Source: Echinicola vietnamensis DSM 17526 (GTDB lineage Bacteria > Bacteroidota > Bacteroidia > Cytophagales > Cyclobacteriaceae). From it: DNA of 64,000 nucleotides. This document shows, piece after piece, positions 16,064 through 25,824 of the stretch. A program made the position numbers and the translations under genes. A model generated the notes under the pieces. It saw only the letters and a program-made list of their open reading frames with translations, searched no databases and had not been told where the DNA came from. Position 1 is the first letter of the stretch. Every line of letters starts with the position of its first letter. The stretch lies in the NCBI RefSeq assembly GCF_000325705.1, contig NC_019904.1, positions 442,001-506,000 on the forward strand, in the 5' to 3' direction.

Positions 16064-17644
16064 ATGGGACAACCTGCTCTGAAGATTCAAGATGATTTAG
16101 AAGAAAATAAAGATAAACAAAAAGGTATTACCTCTAGAGAAAAGGTGGAGAATACTGAAACCGAAGAAATCGTTCTTGGAGTTTGTTCCCCAATTGGTTC
16201 TCTTAAAATTGAAGTTATTGAAGAATTAAAAAACACATTATCATATGTATATGGGTATGAAGTAAAAACAATTAAATTAAGCGATTTAATAATAAAACAC
16301 CAATTTGGACCAAGTAAAAGCCTTACTGGTAAAACTCAAAAATATTCAGATTTATTACACAAAATAAATGAGGGAAATAGACTAAGAGAAGAATACACTA
16401 GATCCATACTTGCGGATCTAGCAATACAAGAAATAAACCGTGACAGGTATGAAAGATGTAACATATCCCCCAGTGAAGTAAAGAATGGAAATTATTCGGA
16501 AAAACTTAAAGGCAATAGAGTCTGTTATGTAATTGATTCTCTTAAAAATTTAGAAGAACTATATTTGTTTAGAAAAATTTACAGAAGTATTTTTTACTCT
16601 TTTAGCATCTTTTCCTCCAGGGAAGAAAGAATTGAGAAACTAAAGGGAAATGAGCTTTCCCACAACGAAGCTATAGAACTTATCGACAAAGATGAGTTCG
16701 AAAATAGACAAAATGGTCAAAATGTAAGAGAAACTTTTATTGAGTCAGACTTTTTCTTTAGAGTATCTTCCGCTAATAAAGAAGAAATTAAAGAAAAAAT
16801 AGAAAGATATTTGCACTTGATTTTTAACAGCAAAGTAGTAACTCCATTGCCACACGAACAAGCTATGTATATAGCTAAATCAGTTGCAGGGAATTCCTCA
16901 TGCTTATCTCGTCAAGTAGGAGCAAGTATCACCGATGAAAAAGGTGAAATAATTGCTAAAGGATGGAATGATGTTCCAAAATATGGAGGAGGATTGTATA
17001 ACGAGGGGAGTTCTATCGACCATAGATGTTTCCTTTCAGGAGTTTGCAGTAATGATAAAGAAAAAGATCAATTAGCAAAAGCCATTGCAGATGAGCTTAA
17101 CAGATCGGGATTAGATCTTTCAGCTAAACAACAAAACAATCTTGAAAATGTAATCCGTAAATCTAAAATTAAAGATTTATTAGAATTTTCAAGATCTGTT
17201 CATGCGGAAATGCATGCAATTATTTCAGGATCTCAAATAAGTAGTAATAGGATGGTTAATGGCAAGCTTTTCTGTACTACTTATCCATGTCACAATTGTG
17301 CAAGACATATTATTGTTGCCGGAATAAAAGAAGTTTATTATATTGAACCATATATAAAAAGTTTATGTACCAAACTCCATGAAGATGCAATAACTGAGGA
17401 TGAAAAGGATGATAAAAAAGTTAGAATTCTAATATATGATGGAGTAGCTCCAAGAAGATTTTTAGAATTTTTCACTAAAAAGCTTGAGAGAAAAAATTCT
17501 AATGGAGATTTAATCAAGCCAAAATTAAACACATTAAAACCAAAAAATAGATTAACTTTGCAGGCCTTAGATGTTTTAGAGCATCAAACGACTCATGTAC
17601 TCAATGATTTGAAATTCTTTGAAAATAATGAAAAAGAAGAATAA
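16064..17644 (+). CDS. Anti-phage dCTP deaminase
   Basis: 526 residues. The N-terminal part (about 35-240) resembles a nucleotide-kinase-like fold with a degenerate P-loop region (VLGVCSPIGSLK), and the C-terminal part (about 265-460) is a cytidine-deaminase domain with the zinc motifs H380-A-E382 and P408-C409-x-x-C412. This architecture is that of the defence deaminases that convert dCTP to dUTP after infection and starve the phage of dCTP. A 56-codon ORF overlaps its last 17 bases. It is bordered by an IS element and an hsdR remnant, consistent with a defence island. Confidence 0.88.
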   Translation: MGQPALKIQDDLEENKDKQKGITSREKVENTETEEIVLGVCSPIGSLKIEVIEELKNTLSYVYGYEVKTIKLSDLIIKHQFGPSKSLTGKTQKYSDLLHKINEGNRLREEYTRSILADLAIQEINRDRYERCNISPSEVKNGNYSEKLKGNRVCYVIDSLKNLEELYLFRKIYRSIFYSFSIFSSREERIEKLKGNELSHNEAIELIDKDEFENRQNGQNVRETFIESDFFFRVSSANKEEIKEKIERYLHLIFNSKVVTPLPHEQAMYIAKSVAGNSSCLSRQVGASITDEKGEIIAKGWNDVPKYGGGLYNEGSSIDHRCFLSGVCSNDKEKDQLAKAIADELNRSGLDLSAKQQNNLENVIRKSKIKDLLEFSRSVHAEMHAIISGSQISSNRMVNGKLFCTTYPCHNCARHIIVAGIKEVYYIEPYIKSLCTKLHEDAITEDEKDDKKVRILIYDGVAPRRFLEFFTKKLERKNSNGDLIKPKLNTLKPKNRLTLQALDVLEHQTTHVLNDLKFFENNEKEE

Positions 17645-17798
17645 CATAACTAATTGTACAAATTCTCAAATGTTAATTGAATTTGACATTAAAGAAAAGA
17701 AAGAAAAATGCACAAAGGTAGTTTCTTTACACTCTTACAGGGAAAAGGAATTAGGAAAAGACTATTTAGAAGCAATACTTTCAAAAAAATCTTTTTAG
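17628..17798 (+). CDS. Small 56-residue protein overlapping the deaminase gene
   Basis: The ATG at 17628 lies inside the end of the deaminase gene in another frame; the product is Lys/Glu-rich with central segment VVSLHSYREKELGKDY. No family is recognised. The overlap implies translational coupling. It may be a partner or regulator of the deaminase, or a chance ORF; the terminator-like hairpin follows this ORF rather than the deaminase, which favours a real gene. Confidence 0.5.
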   Translation: MKKKNNITNCTNSQMLIEFDIKEKKEKCTKVVSLHSYREKELGKDYLEAILSKKSF

Positions 17799-17811
17799 AT
17801 TAAATAGATAA

Positions 17812-17845
17812 AAGGCTGACTTTCACAAGTTGGCCTTACTATTTT
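17812..17845 (+). terminator. Terminator-like hairpin after the deaminase operon
   Basis: AAGGC-TG-ACTT / AAGT-TG-GCCTT with a 4-base loop, followed by ACTATTTT, 14 bases after the small ORF. Confidence 0.5.
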
Positions 17846-17872
17846 CCACACATATATGAGCTCCTAAAAGCA

Positions 17873-18231
17873 TTAATATTTTTTATCGATTTCAAATATC
17901 ATTTTCTTGTGGATATAATCCTCCTCATCAATGATTTTATAAGCATCAGCACCATCAAATACACATAATACCCCCTGTTCGTTTAGGTCGATAAAGGGTG
18001 GCTCAAAAGAGCATCTTTTTATCGATTATTCCGTTGGTATGGTGACGAACTTGGTGATATTATTGATAAAGATGATCTGGTCGACCTTATGATTGCCTGA
18101 CTGGATGAATTCGCTAAAGGCCTTTTGGGCAGCCTGGGTATCCAAGGCTTTAATGCTTCGAATAAACTTGCCCAAAGGTTAATCTCTATATTCCCCGATA
18201 TAATCTTCTCTGGTACCGCCCTCAGCTCCAT
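17873..18231 (-). pseudogene. Remnant of a second type I restriction subunit R gene (C-terminal end)
   Basis: Read on the minus strand in three frames, this stretch gives R-E-D-Y-I-G-E-Y-R-D, then P-L-G-K-F-I-R-S-I..A-Q-K-A-F-S-E-F-I-Q-S, then N-G-I-I-D-K-K-M-L-F-like and E-P-P-F-I-D-L-N-E-Q-G. It parallels the C-terminus of the intact HsdR (PLGLFIREL..QSAFAEFIQ..GVIDKRALFESPFKDIND) but is clearly a different allele. At least one in-frame stop and two frameshifts make it dead. It lies downstream of the HNH-NACHT gene, so a former R-M operon once ended here. Confidence 0.72.
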
Positions 18232-18245
18232 CAGTTAGCTTCCTA

Positions 18246-21200
18246 CTACAACTTTGGAGACTGATATTGACGAACTAGTTGGACCGCCTCTTCAAAGGTC
18301 AAAGTTTGGGGAATATTTGAATAGTATTTTTGTTCAAGGTTTTGAAGTTGATAATGAAGGAATTTCACGTTGTCATATTCCTGAAGCCATTTCTTTATCT
18401 TATCTCGGACCATCAAATAACTTACCTCATGCTGCGCTCCTTTTTCTATCAGTGCGCTTAAATAATCATTTCGGCTAGACCACATTCCTGAGCCATAATT
18501 AAACTTGATCGAATCTTCTAAAATTTCAATTAAACCATCTATTGGAGCTGACTTCAAATTGATTGATTTCCCATGTCTGTCAGGAATTCTTTTATTTCTT
18601 AATATCCATTCTTTTTCATATTCAAACGCAACACTTTCATTTAGAATCTCGAGATTCTGTATAAACATCAGTTTCGCTTCTTCATCATCTCCATTTAAGA
18701 TTTCCCTTTCCAAAGTTTCTTTTAATTCCAAATATCCTGCTTCCGCCATCAACCTCGAAGCATGAATTTGCGACTCCTGAGGTAATACCTCAAAAATGTC
18801 AAGAAGCAAGTCTAAATCTGAGCTCAGTTCTATATACTTAGTTATAAATTCACGCTGATAATAACCTTCCCAATTATCATTCAGAATTTCATCTAGAATC
18901 ATTGGGGCAGCTTCTCGAACTTTAAAATCATGACAAAATTTAATATGGCTTTGTCTGACAACAGGAACCATAACGCTATTCCTTAAATTATTTAGGGCTC
19001 TTTCACTAACTTTTTCAAACCCCAATTTTTCAACAACATAATCAAAAGTATCTGGCTCCCTCTCATCTCCTTTTAAGTTTACCTTGTTGATTTTACCTGG
19101 CAACAAAAAACATTCTAAATTGAGTAAGTCTAACAAGATTGGCGGAGACACTTCAATATCAAAGCGTTGAATTAAATAGGATATATATAGTTCTACATAC
19201 CGGTAACTATAAGAGTTATTATTTCTGTGCTCTATTGCGGTTTTAAAGTTCGCAGTCTTTAACTCATCTTCCACCCATGTGAAAATAAATCTGGTGACAT
19301 CAGGAGTAAATTCAAATTTTTCTATCCCCTTATCATACTGTACTATATTATGAATTTGGAACCATCGCCATCTGAAACTATTATTAACCAAATCTTCTAT
19401 TTCAGTTAATTTAACGAATTCTTTATTTCTGGCAAAATCCCTTAAAGTTTCAACAACAATATTGTTTGTCATTTCTTCATCATTGAAATTCCTTCTTTTC
19501 CAATCATATAAATCATCTTTTATAAACTTGATCTCACCTTCTTCCTTAAAAATATTGGTCACCTCTGAAAGGAATTCTTTTTTAGAGAACAACAATTCTA
19601 CATCTCTTTTTCGCCTAGACTGTCTCTTTGCTTGATAGTCTATTACTTTAATTGCATACTTTTCGGGATCAATTTTCAACAATTCTTCTTGATACAGATC
19701 ATACACTTCTCTGCTACCATCCACTCCAAGTATATTTCTGAATTGCCAAGTTTTTGGATCCTTAAAATTTCCAGAATTTATTTCACCAACTATAAAATTT
19801 AAACATACCTCATCGCAAACAATAGCCATTCCATAAGTCAAATCAAAACCTCTATCCTCCTCAATCAACCAATCTGTATAAAGGCACTTAAATGCTTTAG
19901 CGGTGGTGTCGGTATCATTAAAGAATTTACGAAAATAACCTCCCACCTCCTTATAATAGCGGTGTGAGAATGATCTTAGTAATTCCAAAACATGATCAAA
20001 AATTTCATGATTGTTTTTGTAATCCTCAGCCGCTTTAGCCAATAAATCTTTTACGAACTCAAAAAACTCAGAATGTAAGGAAGTAGGCGAATCTAATTCA
20101 TATGCCCATTTTATGATGGGGATAACATTTTCACTCGTGTTAATTCTATCAAAAAGCCTTTTTAGAATATATTTTTCGTCTGATAGAAAAGGCTTACCTC
20201 TATTCGGAATACCATTAACTGTAACTCCTATATTCTCTAAAATTTCAATACCCCGCAGGATTATTTTGATATATCTTTCAGGTTGACTTGAAGTCTCCAA
20301 ATACCTATAAAAACCCGCTCTAATGTACTGACTAGATTCCAGGTCATTATTTTCAAGGATTAAATCTGTTAATAGATCATCATTGATTTTAAGTTTGGAT
20401 AGGGCATTAAAACATTCATATTTAATTTCTTCTGAAAAATCAGTACTAATAATAATTCTTTTTATTTCTTCACGGATTTCTATTAAATATTCCCCAATTT
20501 GCTCAAAATAATGTAAAATTCGAACTGCCTCAGTAATCACAAGTCTATCATTGGATTGCTTGATTTTCTGAATAAGGAATTCAACGATTTTCTTACTATC
20601 GGAAACAAAGTTCGCTAAATCATCAGATTCAAATTTCTCATTTCGGATGATGATTTGTTTGGACTCAAAGTCCTCATAAATTTCTCGAAATAGCCTTTCT
20701 CTTAACCCTAATTCAAGTTTATCCTTTTCGAATCGAACCAAAACATCTGGCTCAACTTTAATAATCCAGTCAACTAATTTATCGTGTTTTTCATCTTCCG
20801 GATCTATAAGGCTAAAAAGAAAAGAAAGAGTATTTAACCAAGCCGGTTTAACTTTATTAAAATCAGGTCTAAAGGATATAAATCCCTGAATTTCTTCGAA
20901 GCTTAGTTCGGATAAAAATTGTGCTGCTAAAAACTCCTGAAAGTTATTATGCTCAAATTCCCAACGCAACCCTTCATTAGATTTATTAAATAGAAAGGTT
21001 CGCTTAATGACCTCCAAAAAATCATGGTCTCTAATGAGTCTTTGAACTTCAGTTTTATCATCTAAATAGTTTCTTCCAAGACATTCGGCAATTATTGCTA
21101 ATCCCTTTATTTCCTGGCTTATGCGGTAAGAATAATCTTCGATGTTTATCCCAGAATTAGCATATTTTTCGTAATCTTTTTCAATTCGCTGTTGTATCAA

Positions 21201-22346
21201 ATATTCAAAAACAGACTTTATTGATGAAGGGTATTCTTTTTTTGTTTCGAAAATTTCGACTATATACACCAAAAAGAATGGAGAATAAAGCAAGTCATAA
21301 AACTTCCTCTTTCTAATATTGAAAATAAACTTCTCAGTTGGAACATCTATCTTATTCTGTAAATAATAATAAATAGAGGAGAAGTCTAATGGCTGAATTA
21401 AATAGGAGCTAAATCCATCAAGTTTAGCCTTTCTTTTATTGGATTCAATGATATAGAAATTATTTCTACATGACACCACAATTTTAGAATCCCGGTACTT
21501 TTTACTTAATATTTCAATTTTAGTGGAAGCTACATCTATGTATGAAGAATGGACCTCATCCAATGCATCCAAAAGGATTAAAAGGCGGGATTGCGGTACT
21601 TGATCAATTTCAGGAAACTCAAGCCTCAAAAGTTCCTCAAGATCTTGGGTAGAAAGAATATTTAACCTAATCTTTACTGGAAAAAGATCAGATTCCTGAT
21701 TAGAATGTAGATATGCCAACTGATCCAATTCAATACTTTTTCCTGAACCACCCACACCTAAAATTGTCAGCCTCTTTTCCTCAAGAATTAGATTTGGAAG
21801 TGATTTAGATTCAACCCCAAACTCTAAAATATCACCACGAGTGGGGCGAACATATCGATGAATATAATTTTGAGGAGCTGGGTAAGTAATCTTTTTAGGC
21901 AGTTGGTCGGTTTGATCAATAGTTTGATCATTTGATAATTTAAATTTATCAATTGCCTCAAACATTTCTAGAATTTTAGAATTAATCTCACCTATTTGAT
22001 TTCCCCCAATATGTTCCCCTACTAACTCATAGTTTTTTCTTTCATGCTCCGATTTCATGTTAAGCAGAACTTCTACGGTATATTTTTCGATATTTTCGTC
22101 AATTGTCGTATGATGATTTGGACACATTACAAGCAAATTTTCAAATGAGTCCACATCATTCTTAGGATAGTTCGAATCATACCGAGGACCAGTAGCACTT
22201 ACTGCTCTGATATGGCACATTTCTCCGAGAAATACTTTCTCCTCTAGATTAAAAAGACGTTCGTTACAACCTGGAAAACTGCATTCATTTCCTGAAAGCG
22301 CAAATAGTTTTTTTTGTACAGGTTGCGATATCGCTTTTCTCTTCAT
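18246..22346 (-). CDS. HNH nuclease-NACHT STAND NTPase, putative anti-phage protein
   Basis: 1366 residues. The N-terminus is an HNH-type nuclease module with a zinc-binding pattern: C22-x4-C27, C44-H45-I and C75-P-N-H78-H79. After a linker comes an NACHT-like NTPase with Walker A G197-V-G-G-S-G-K-S204 and Walker B L255-L-I-L-L-D-A-L-D-E-V265 (the double acidic form typical of NACHT). The remaining ~900 residues are helical and look like HEAT/ARM-type repeats, a plausible sensor. Bacterial STAND NTPases with nuclease effectors detect phage components and degrade DNA; that role is inferred here. The gene is 46 bases downstream of hsdR on the same strand and may be cotranscribed with the type I system. 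Confidence 0.82.
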   Translation of the reverse strand: MKRKAISQPVQKKLFALSGNECSFPGCNERLFNLEEKVFLGEMCHIRAVSATGPRYDSNYPKNDVDSFENLLVMCPNHHTTIDENIEKYTVEVLLNMKSEHERKNYELVGEHIGGNQIGEINSKILEMFEAIDKFKLSNDQTIDQTDQLPKKITYPAPQNYIHRYVRPTRGDILEFGVESKSLPNLILEEKRLTILGVGGSGKSIELDQLAYLHSNQESDLFPVKIRLNILSTQDLEELLRLEFPEIDQVPQSRLLILLDALDEVHSSYIDVASTKIEILSKKYRDSKIVVSCRNNFYIIESNKRKAKLDGFSSYLIQPLDFSSIYYYLQNKIDVPTEKFIFNIRKRKFYDLLYSPFFLVYIVEIFETKKEYPSSIKSVFEYLIQQRIEKDYEKYANSGINIEDYSYRISQEIKGLAIIAECLGRNYLDDKTEVQRLIRDHDFLEVIKRTFLFNKSNEGLRWEFEHNNFQEFLAAQFLSELSFEEIQGFISFRPDFNKVKPAWLNTLSFLFSLIDPEDEKHDKLVDWIIKVEPDVLVRFEKDKLELGLRERLFREIYEDFESKQIIIRNEKFESDDLANFVSDSKKIVEFLIQKIKQSNDRLVITEAVRILHYFEQIGEYLIEIREEIKRIIISTDFSEEIKYECFNALSKLKINDDLLTDLILENNDLESSQYIRAGFYRYLETSSQPERYIKIILRGIEILENIGVTVNGIPNRGKPFLSDEKYILKRLFDRINTSENVIPIIKWAYELDSPTSLHSEFFEFVKDLLAKAAEDYKNNHEIFDHVLELLRSFSHRYYKEVGGYFRKFFNDTDTTAKAFKCLYTDWLIEEDRGFDLTYGMAIVCDEVCLNFIVGEINSGNFKDPKTWQFRNILGVDGSREVYDLYQEELLKIDPEKYAIKVIDYQAKRQSRRKRDVELLFSKKEFLSEVTNIFKEEGEIKFIKDDLYDWKRRNFNDEEMTNNIVVETLRDFARNKEFVKLTEIEDLVNNSFRWRWFQIHNIVQYDKGIEKFEFTPDVTRFIFTWVEDELKTANFKTAIEHRNNNSYSYRYVELYISYLIQRFDIEVSPPILLDLLNLECFLLPGKINKVNLKGDEREPDTFDYVVEKLGFEKVSERALNNLRNSVMVPVVRQSHIKFCHDFKVREAAPMILDEILNDNWEGYYQREFITKYIELSSDLDLLLDIFEVLPQESQIHASRLMAEAGYLELKETLEREILNGDDEEAKLMFIQNLEILNESVAFEYEKEWILRNKRIPDRHGKSINLKSAPIDGLIEILEDSIKFNYGSGMWSSRNDYLSALIEKGAQHEVSYLMVRDKIKKWLQEYDNVKFLHYQLQNLEQKYYSNIPQTLTFEEAVQLVRQYQSPKL

Positions 22347-22392
22347 CTTTTAAAAATGTAAGTATTCCATTCTAGTTTCAATTAAACAGAAG

Positions 22393-25300
22393 TCACCCCA
22401 CATCAACACCCCCATTAATCCTATCCAAAATGCTAATGATCTTGGTAACCTGTGCGTCATCAAATAGCCCAAAAGGTCCGCTATCATTGATATCTTTAAA
22501 CGGTGATTCAAACAAGGCTCTTTTGTCTATCACTCCATTTTGAGTCAGGTAACCAATGATCAAATCCACAAACTTGATCTGCTCCGCGTTTAGGTTTTGA
22601 GCTTGGATAAACTCCGCAAAAGCTGATTGAACAGCTTCTTTTTCCAAACCAACCAATTCCCGTATAAATAGACCTAAGGGTTTACCCTTACCTTCTTTTT
22701 CAAATTCCTCTTTCGAACCTACCTCATCCGCATTAAAGAAAATCTCTTGCAATTGTGCTAGTTCGGCTTCCGTAATAGGTTGGTTGGTTTTGATTTTGCT
22801 AATGACCAAATGATCCTTATGGTCATTTATATACCGCTCCACTCGTCTTCTATAGGGCTCCAAAGGGGCTTCTTTCACCAAGCTCTTTTCTTCTATTTTT
22901 GTAAGATCCAGATAATCCTGGAAATGCGTTTCAACTAAAGGCTGATCTACCGCATCAAGAAACTGCATCAATTCCCGAAGTGATTCTCGTACATCTTCCA
23001 AGTCAACTACATTGGCATGTTGTAGGAAGCCTCCAAGCACTTTCTTGATCATAGGCATTCCTGCACTTACCACAGGTATATTACCTTTTCGCTCCAGCAC
23101 TTTACAAGCTCCACTAATTTTGTTCTGATACCTACTCGTCATTCTTCCCCCTTTCAATGCCAGTTGGAAATTCAGCATCAGCACATCAAATCTTCTAGCA
23201 GACACATCATCATCGTCCTCCGACAAAATGAGCGGGACAATATGAGTTCCGATTTCCTGCAGTTTCGAAGGGCCTAGATCTGCCCATTGATCTTTTTGCT
23301 TGAACTTTACTGCAAATTCCAAGTGATGTCGGACTACAAATCGTTCCTGATTAAGTGCTGCAACTTGAGAATGAAGTAAACTTATCAACTCCTCTGCAAA
23401 TTCATTTTCCTCTTTGCTATTGGATTCTCTCAGAGCTAATGCCAAGTCTAGTCTCAATTGGAATGCTTGCTGTGTCAAGGATAGCCCTAAGCTACCCTTG
23501 CTCTCTTCTGGATTGACTTCGAAAAACTCAAAGTTTTCGCAGTAGTCAAAAATCAAAAAACTGTCTTTATGCTGGCCGGGACCAAATAAATTTGGCCTTA
23601 ATCGAGTCCCCCGGCCAATCATTTGCCAAAATTTCGCGACTGATCTAACAGGCTTGAAGAAAACCAAGTTCACTACTCTTGGCGCATCCACTCCGGTATC
23701 CATCATGTCCACTGAAATGGCTATTTGTGGCTCCTTTTCTTCTTTGTCCAAAACAAAGCGCTCTAGAATATCCTGGGCTTTCTCGGTCTGATTGTCAATG
23801 ACCCTGCAAAACTTCCCTGAATACTCTGGATAGTTTTTATTGAACCGCTCTTCGATATAAACGGCATGCTTATGGTTCTTGGCAAAAATGATGGTCTTCC
23901 CAATTTTGTCTCCTCCATCCACTTTGATTCCCGAAGTCATCAAATGATTCAATACCTGATCTACGGTATTGGAGTTGAATAGCCATTTGTACAATTGGCT
24001 TTTATCAATGCCGTCTTCTGCTTCCTCATTACTGGGATCCCCGAACTTCTCCTCATATTCTAACTTCTCTTTCTCAGACAATTCCGAATATTTAATGCCT
24101 TCTCGCATGAATTTCAACGGAACGCTGATCGCCCGAGGTGGCACCAGGAAACTATCATTTACGGCCTGATCCAATTCATAGGCAAACGTGGGATTATCGT
24201 CTTCGATTTCAAATAGCTCATAGGTATTATGATCCACATCTTTCTTTGGAGTAGCAGTCAATCCTAAAATAAAAGCATCAAAATACTGGAAAATTGCCCT
24301 GTACTTTTGATAGACAGATCGGTGAGCCTCGTCAATAATGATTAAATCAAAATGTCCAACACCATAAAATCGACCTTCCCCATCTCTAGCTTGGTCGATT
24401 TGATTCATCATGGTAGGATAGGTTGAAAAAACCAATCGGGTGGAATCATTTTCCTTTTCTTTGGTCAAATCAATACTGGTCAGGTCTGGAAGGTGTTCCG
24501 TAAACGCATTTTTTGCCTGAGTCACCAAGGCATTTCGATCTGCTAAAAAAAGGATTCGCTTTGCCCAGTTGCACTTCACCATCATGTCAACTATCGAAGC
24601 TGAAGTTCTGGTCTTTCCACTACCTGTGGCCATGATCAACAAACTCTTTCGATGACGTTGTTTGATCTTCCCATCTTTGATCACCGATAGGTTTTCAGCA
24701 ACTCGCTGGATCGCTTCTGTCTGATATGGCCGACCGGTGATGGCAAGATTCACTTTGAAATCCCTTAAATCTTTTCGCTCTTTTCTCCTTCGAATCGCAA
24801 GTTCCAGCTGGTCTTTGGTCATGAATCCGCTCACCTTTCGATCAGGAGCAAACAGGTCATCCCAAAGGTAAAAGTCAAATCCATTGGTATAGTAGATCAA
24901 TGGACGTTGCTTGAATTTCTTTTCTAGACAATCTGCATAGAGCGAAGCCTGGTGTCTTCCTTTGCTAGAATTTGCGGTTGTCTTTTTCGCCTCTACAACG
25001 GCCAATGGCAACCCATTGTCACTCCAGAGCACATAATCCACGAAACCTACTCCTGAAGGGTTGGTGGATAAAGGCATGCCGCTTACTTCAAACTCCAACT
25101 CATATCCTTCCCGAAGTCTAGTCCAGCCGGCATCCTTCAATGCGGAATCAATGTATAATTTGCGCGTAAATGCTTCAGATGGAGGTCTAGGTAAAGCCTT
25201 GGGTATGGCTTCTGCCTCCCGGGCCTTCCGCTGTTCTTTTAGTTGCTCATGTTGTTTCTCGTGGGTAATTCGCAACAAATCATTAGCGGCCTCTTTTTCT

Positions 25301-25821
25301 GCTAATTCAGCACGCTTTTTCTCATTTTCCTGCTCAAGTTGCGCCAACTTTTCCCGCAGCAGATCAATCTCCTTTCTGGACTTTTTAAGTTCATCACCGG
25401 TAGGAATCAGTGAATCATTAAAATCCGGAACCCGTACTTCTTCCTCCCCATAAGCAGCCATCAAGAAGACACCGAAGCGGAATAGGCACTTTAACAAATG
25501 AATCGAATCCTCCTGTTTGATCCGCTGATTGTGGACGGCATTATTTCCGATTCTTCGAATAAGATGCAGTTCTCTATACAGGTCACCATAGGAATCAAAG
25601 ATTTCTTTAAAACCAGGTTCATGCATGAGACTTGCCAACTTCTTATCAAACGGCCACTCGAGGTCAGCATCATTTTCAAACATCCAGTTCACGCCCAATT
25701 CCAATGCGGCACGGGCATTGAAGCACGATTCCACGGGACTGGTCAAGGCAAACTGCTCTGCCTTGATGGCCCGATTGGCTATCTCGGGGAATTCGGTCGA
25801 TATAAACTGGAAGTTGCTCAT
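22393..25821 (-). CDS. hsdR: Type I restriction endonuclease subunit R
   Basis: 1142 residues. Order: DUF4145/HEPN-like N-terminus (about 1-130), coiled coil (about 145-210), HsdR_N nuclease domain with Asp262 and the E277-x-K279 motif, SF2 helicase with Walker A (ATGSGKT 398-404) and DEAH 497-500, then motif VI (QMIGRGTRLRP) and a C-terminal EcoEI-R-C-type region. It translocates and cleaves unmodified DNA with HsdM and HsdS. Start codon follows hsdS by 3 bases. Confidence 0.95.
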   Translation of the reverse strand: MSNFQFISTEFPEIANRAIKAEQFALTSPVESCFNARAALELGVNWMFENDADLEWPFDKKLASLMHEPGFKEIFDSYGDLYRELHLIRRIGNNAVHNQRIKQEDSIHLLKCLFRFGVFLMAAYGEEEVRVPDFNDSLIPTGDELKKSRKEIDLLREKLAQLEQENEKKRAELAEKEAANDLLRITHEKQHEQLKEQRKAREAEAIPKALPRPPSEAFTRKLYIDSALKDAGWTRLREGYELEFEVSGMPLSTNPSGVGFVDYVLWSDNGLPLAVVEAKKTTANSSKGRHQASLYADCLEKKFKQRPLIYYTNGFDFYLWDDLFAPDRKVSGFMTKDQLELAIRRRKERKDLRDFKVNLAITGRPYQTEAIQRVAENLSVIKDGKIKQRHRKSLLIMATGSGKTRTSASIVDMMVKCNWAKRILFLADRNALVTQAKNAFTEHLPDLTSIDLTKEKENDSTRLVFSTYPTMMNQIDQARDGEGRFYGVGHFDLIIIDEAHRSVYQKYRAIFQYFDAFILGLTATPKKDVDHNTYELFEIEDDNPTFAYELDQAVNDSFLVPPRAISVPLKFMREGIKYSELSEKEKLEYEEKFGDPSNEEAEDGIDKSQLYKWLFNSNTVDQVLNHLMTSGIKVDGGDKIGKTIIFAKNHKHAVYIEERFNKNYPEYSGKFCRVIDNQTEKAQDILERFVLDKEEKEPQIAISVDMMDTGVDAPRVVNLVFFKPVRSVAKFWQMIGRGTRLRPNLFGPGQHKDSFLIFDYCENFEFFEVNPEESKGSLGLSLTQQAFQLRLDLALALRESNSKEENEFAEELISLLHSQVAALNQERFVVRHHLEFAVKFKQKDQWADLGPSKLQEIGTHIVPLILSEDDDDVSARRFDVLMLNFQLALKGGRMTSRYQNKISGACKVLERKGNIPVVSAGMPMIKKVLGGFLQHANVVDLEDVRESLRELMQFLDAVDQPLVETHFQDYLDLTKIEEKSLVKEAPLEPYRRRVERYINDHKDHLVISKIKTNQPITEAELAQLQEIFFNADEVGSKEEFEKEGKGKPLGLFIRELVGLEKEAVQSAFAEFIQAQNLNAEQIKFVDLIIGYLTQNGVIDKRALFESPFKDINDSGPFGLFDDAQVTKIISILDRINGGVDVG

Positions 25822-25824
25822 TTT

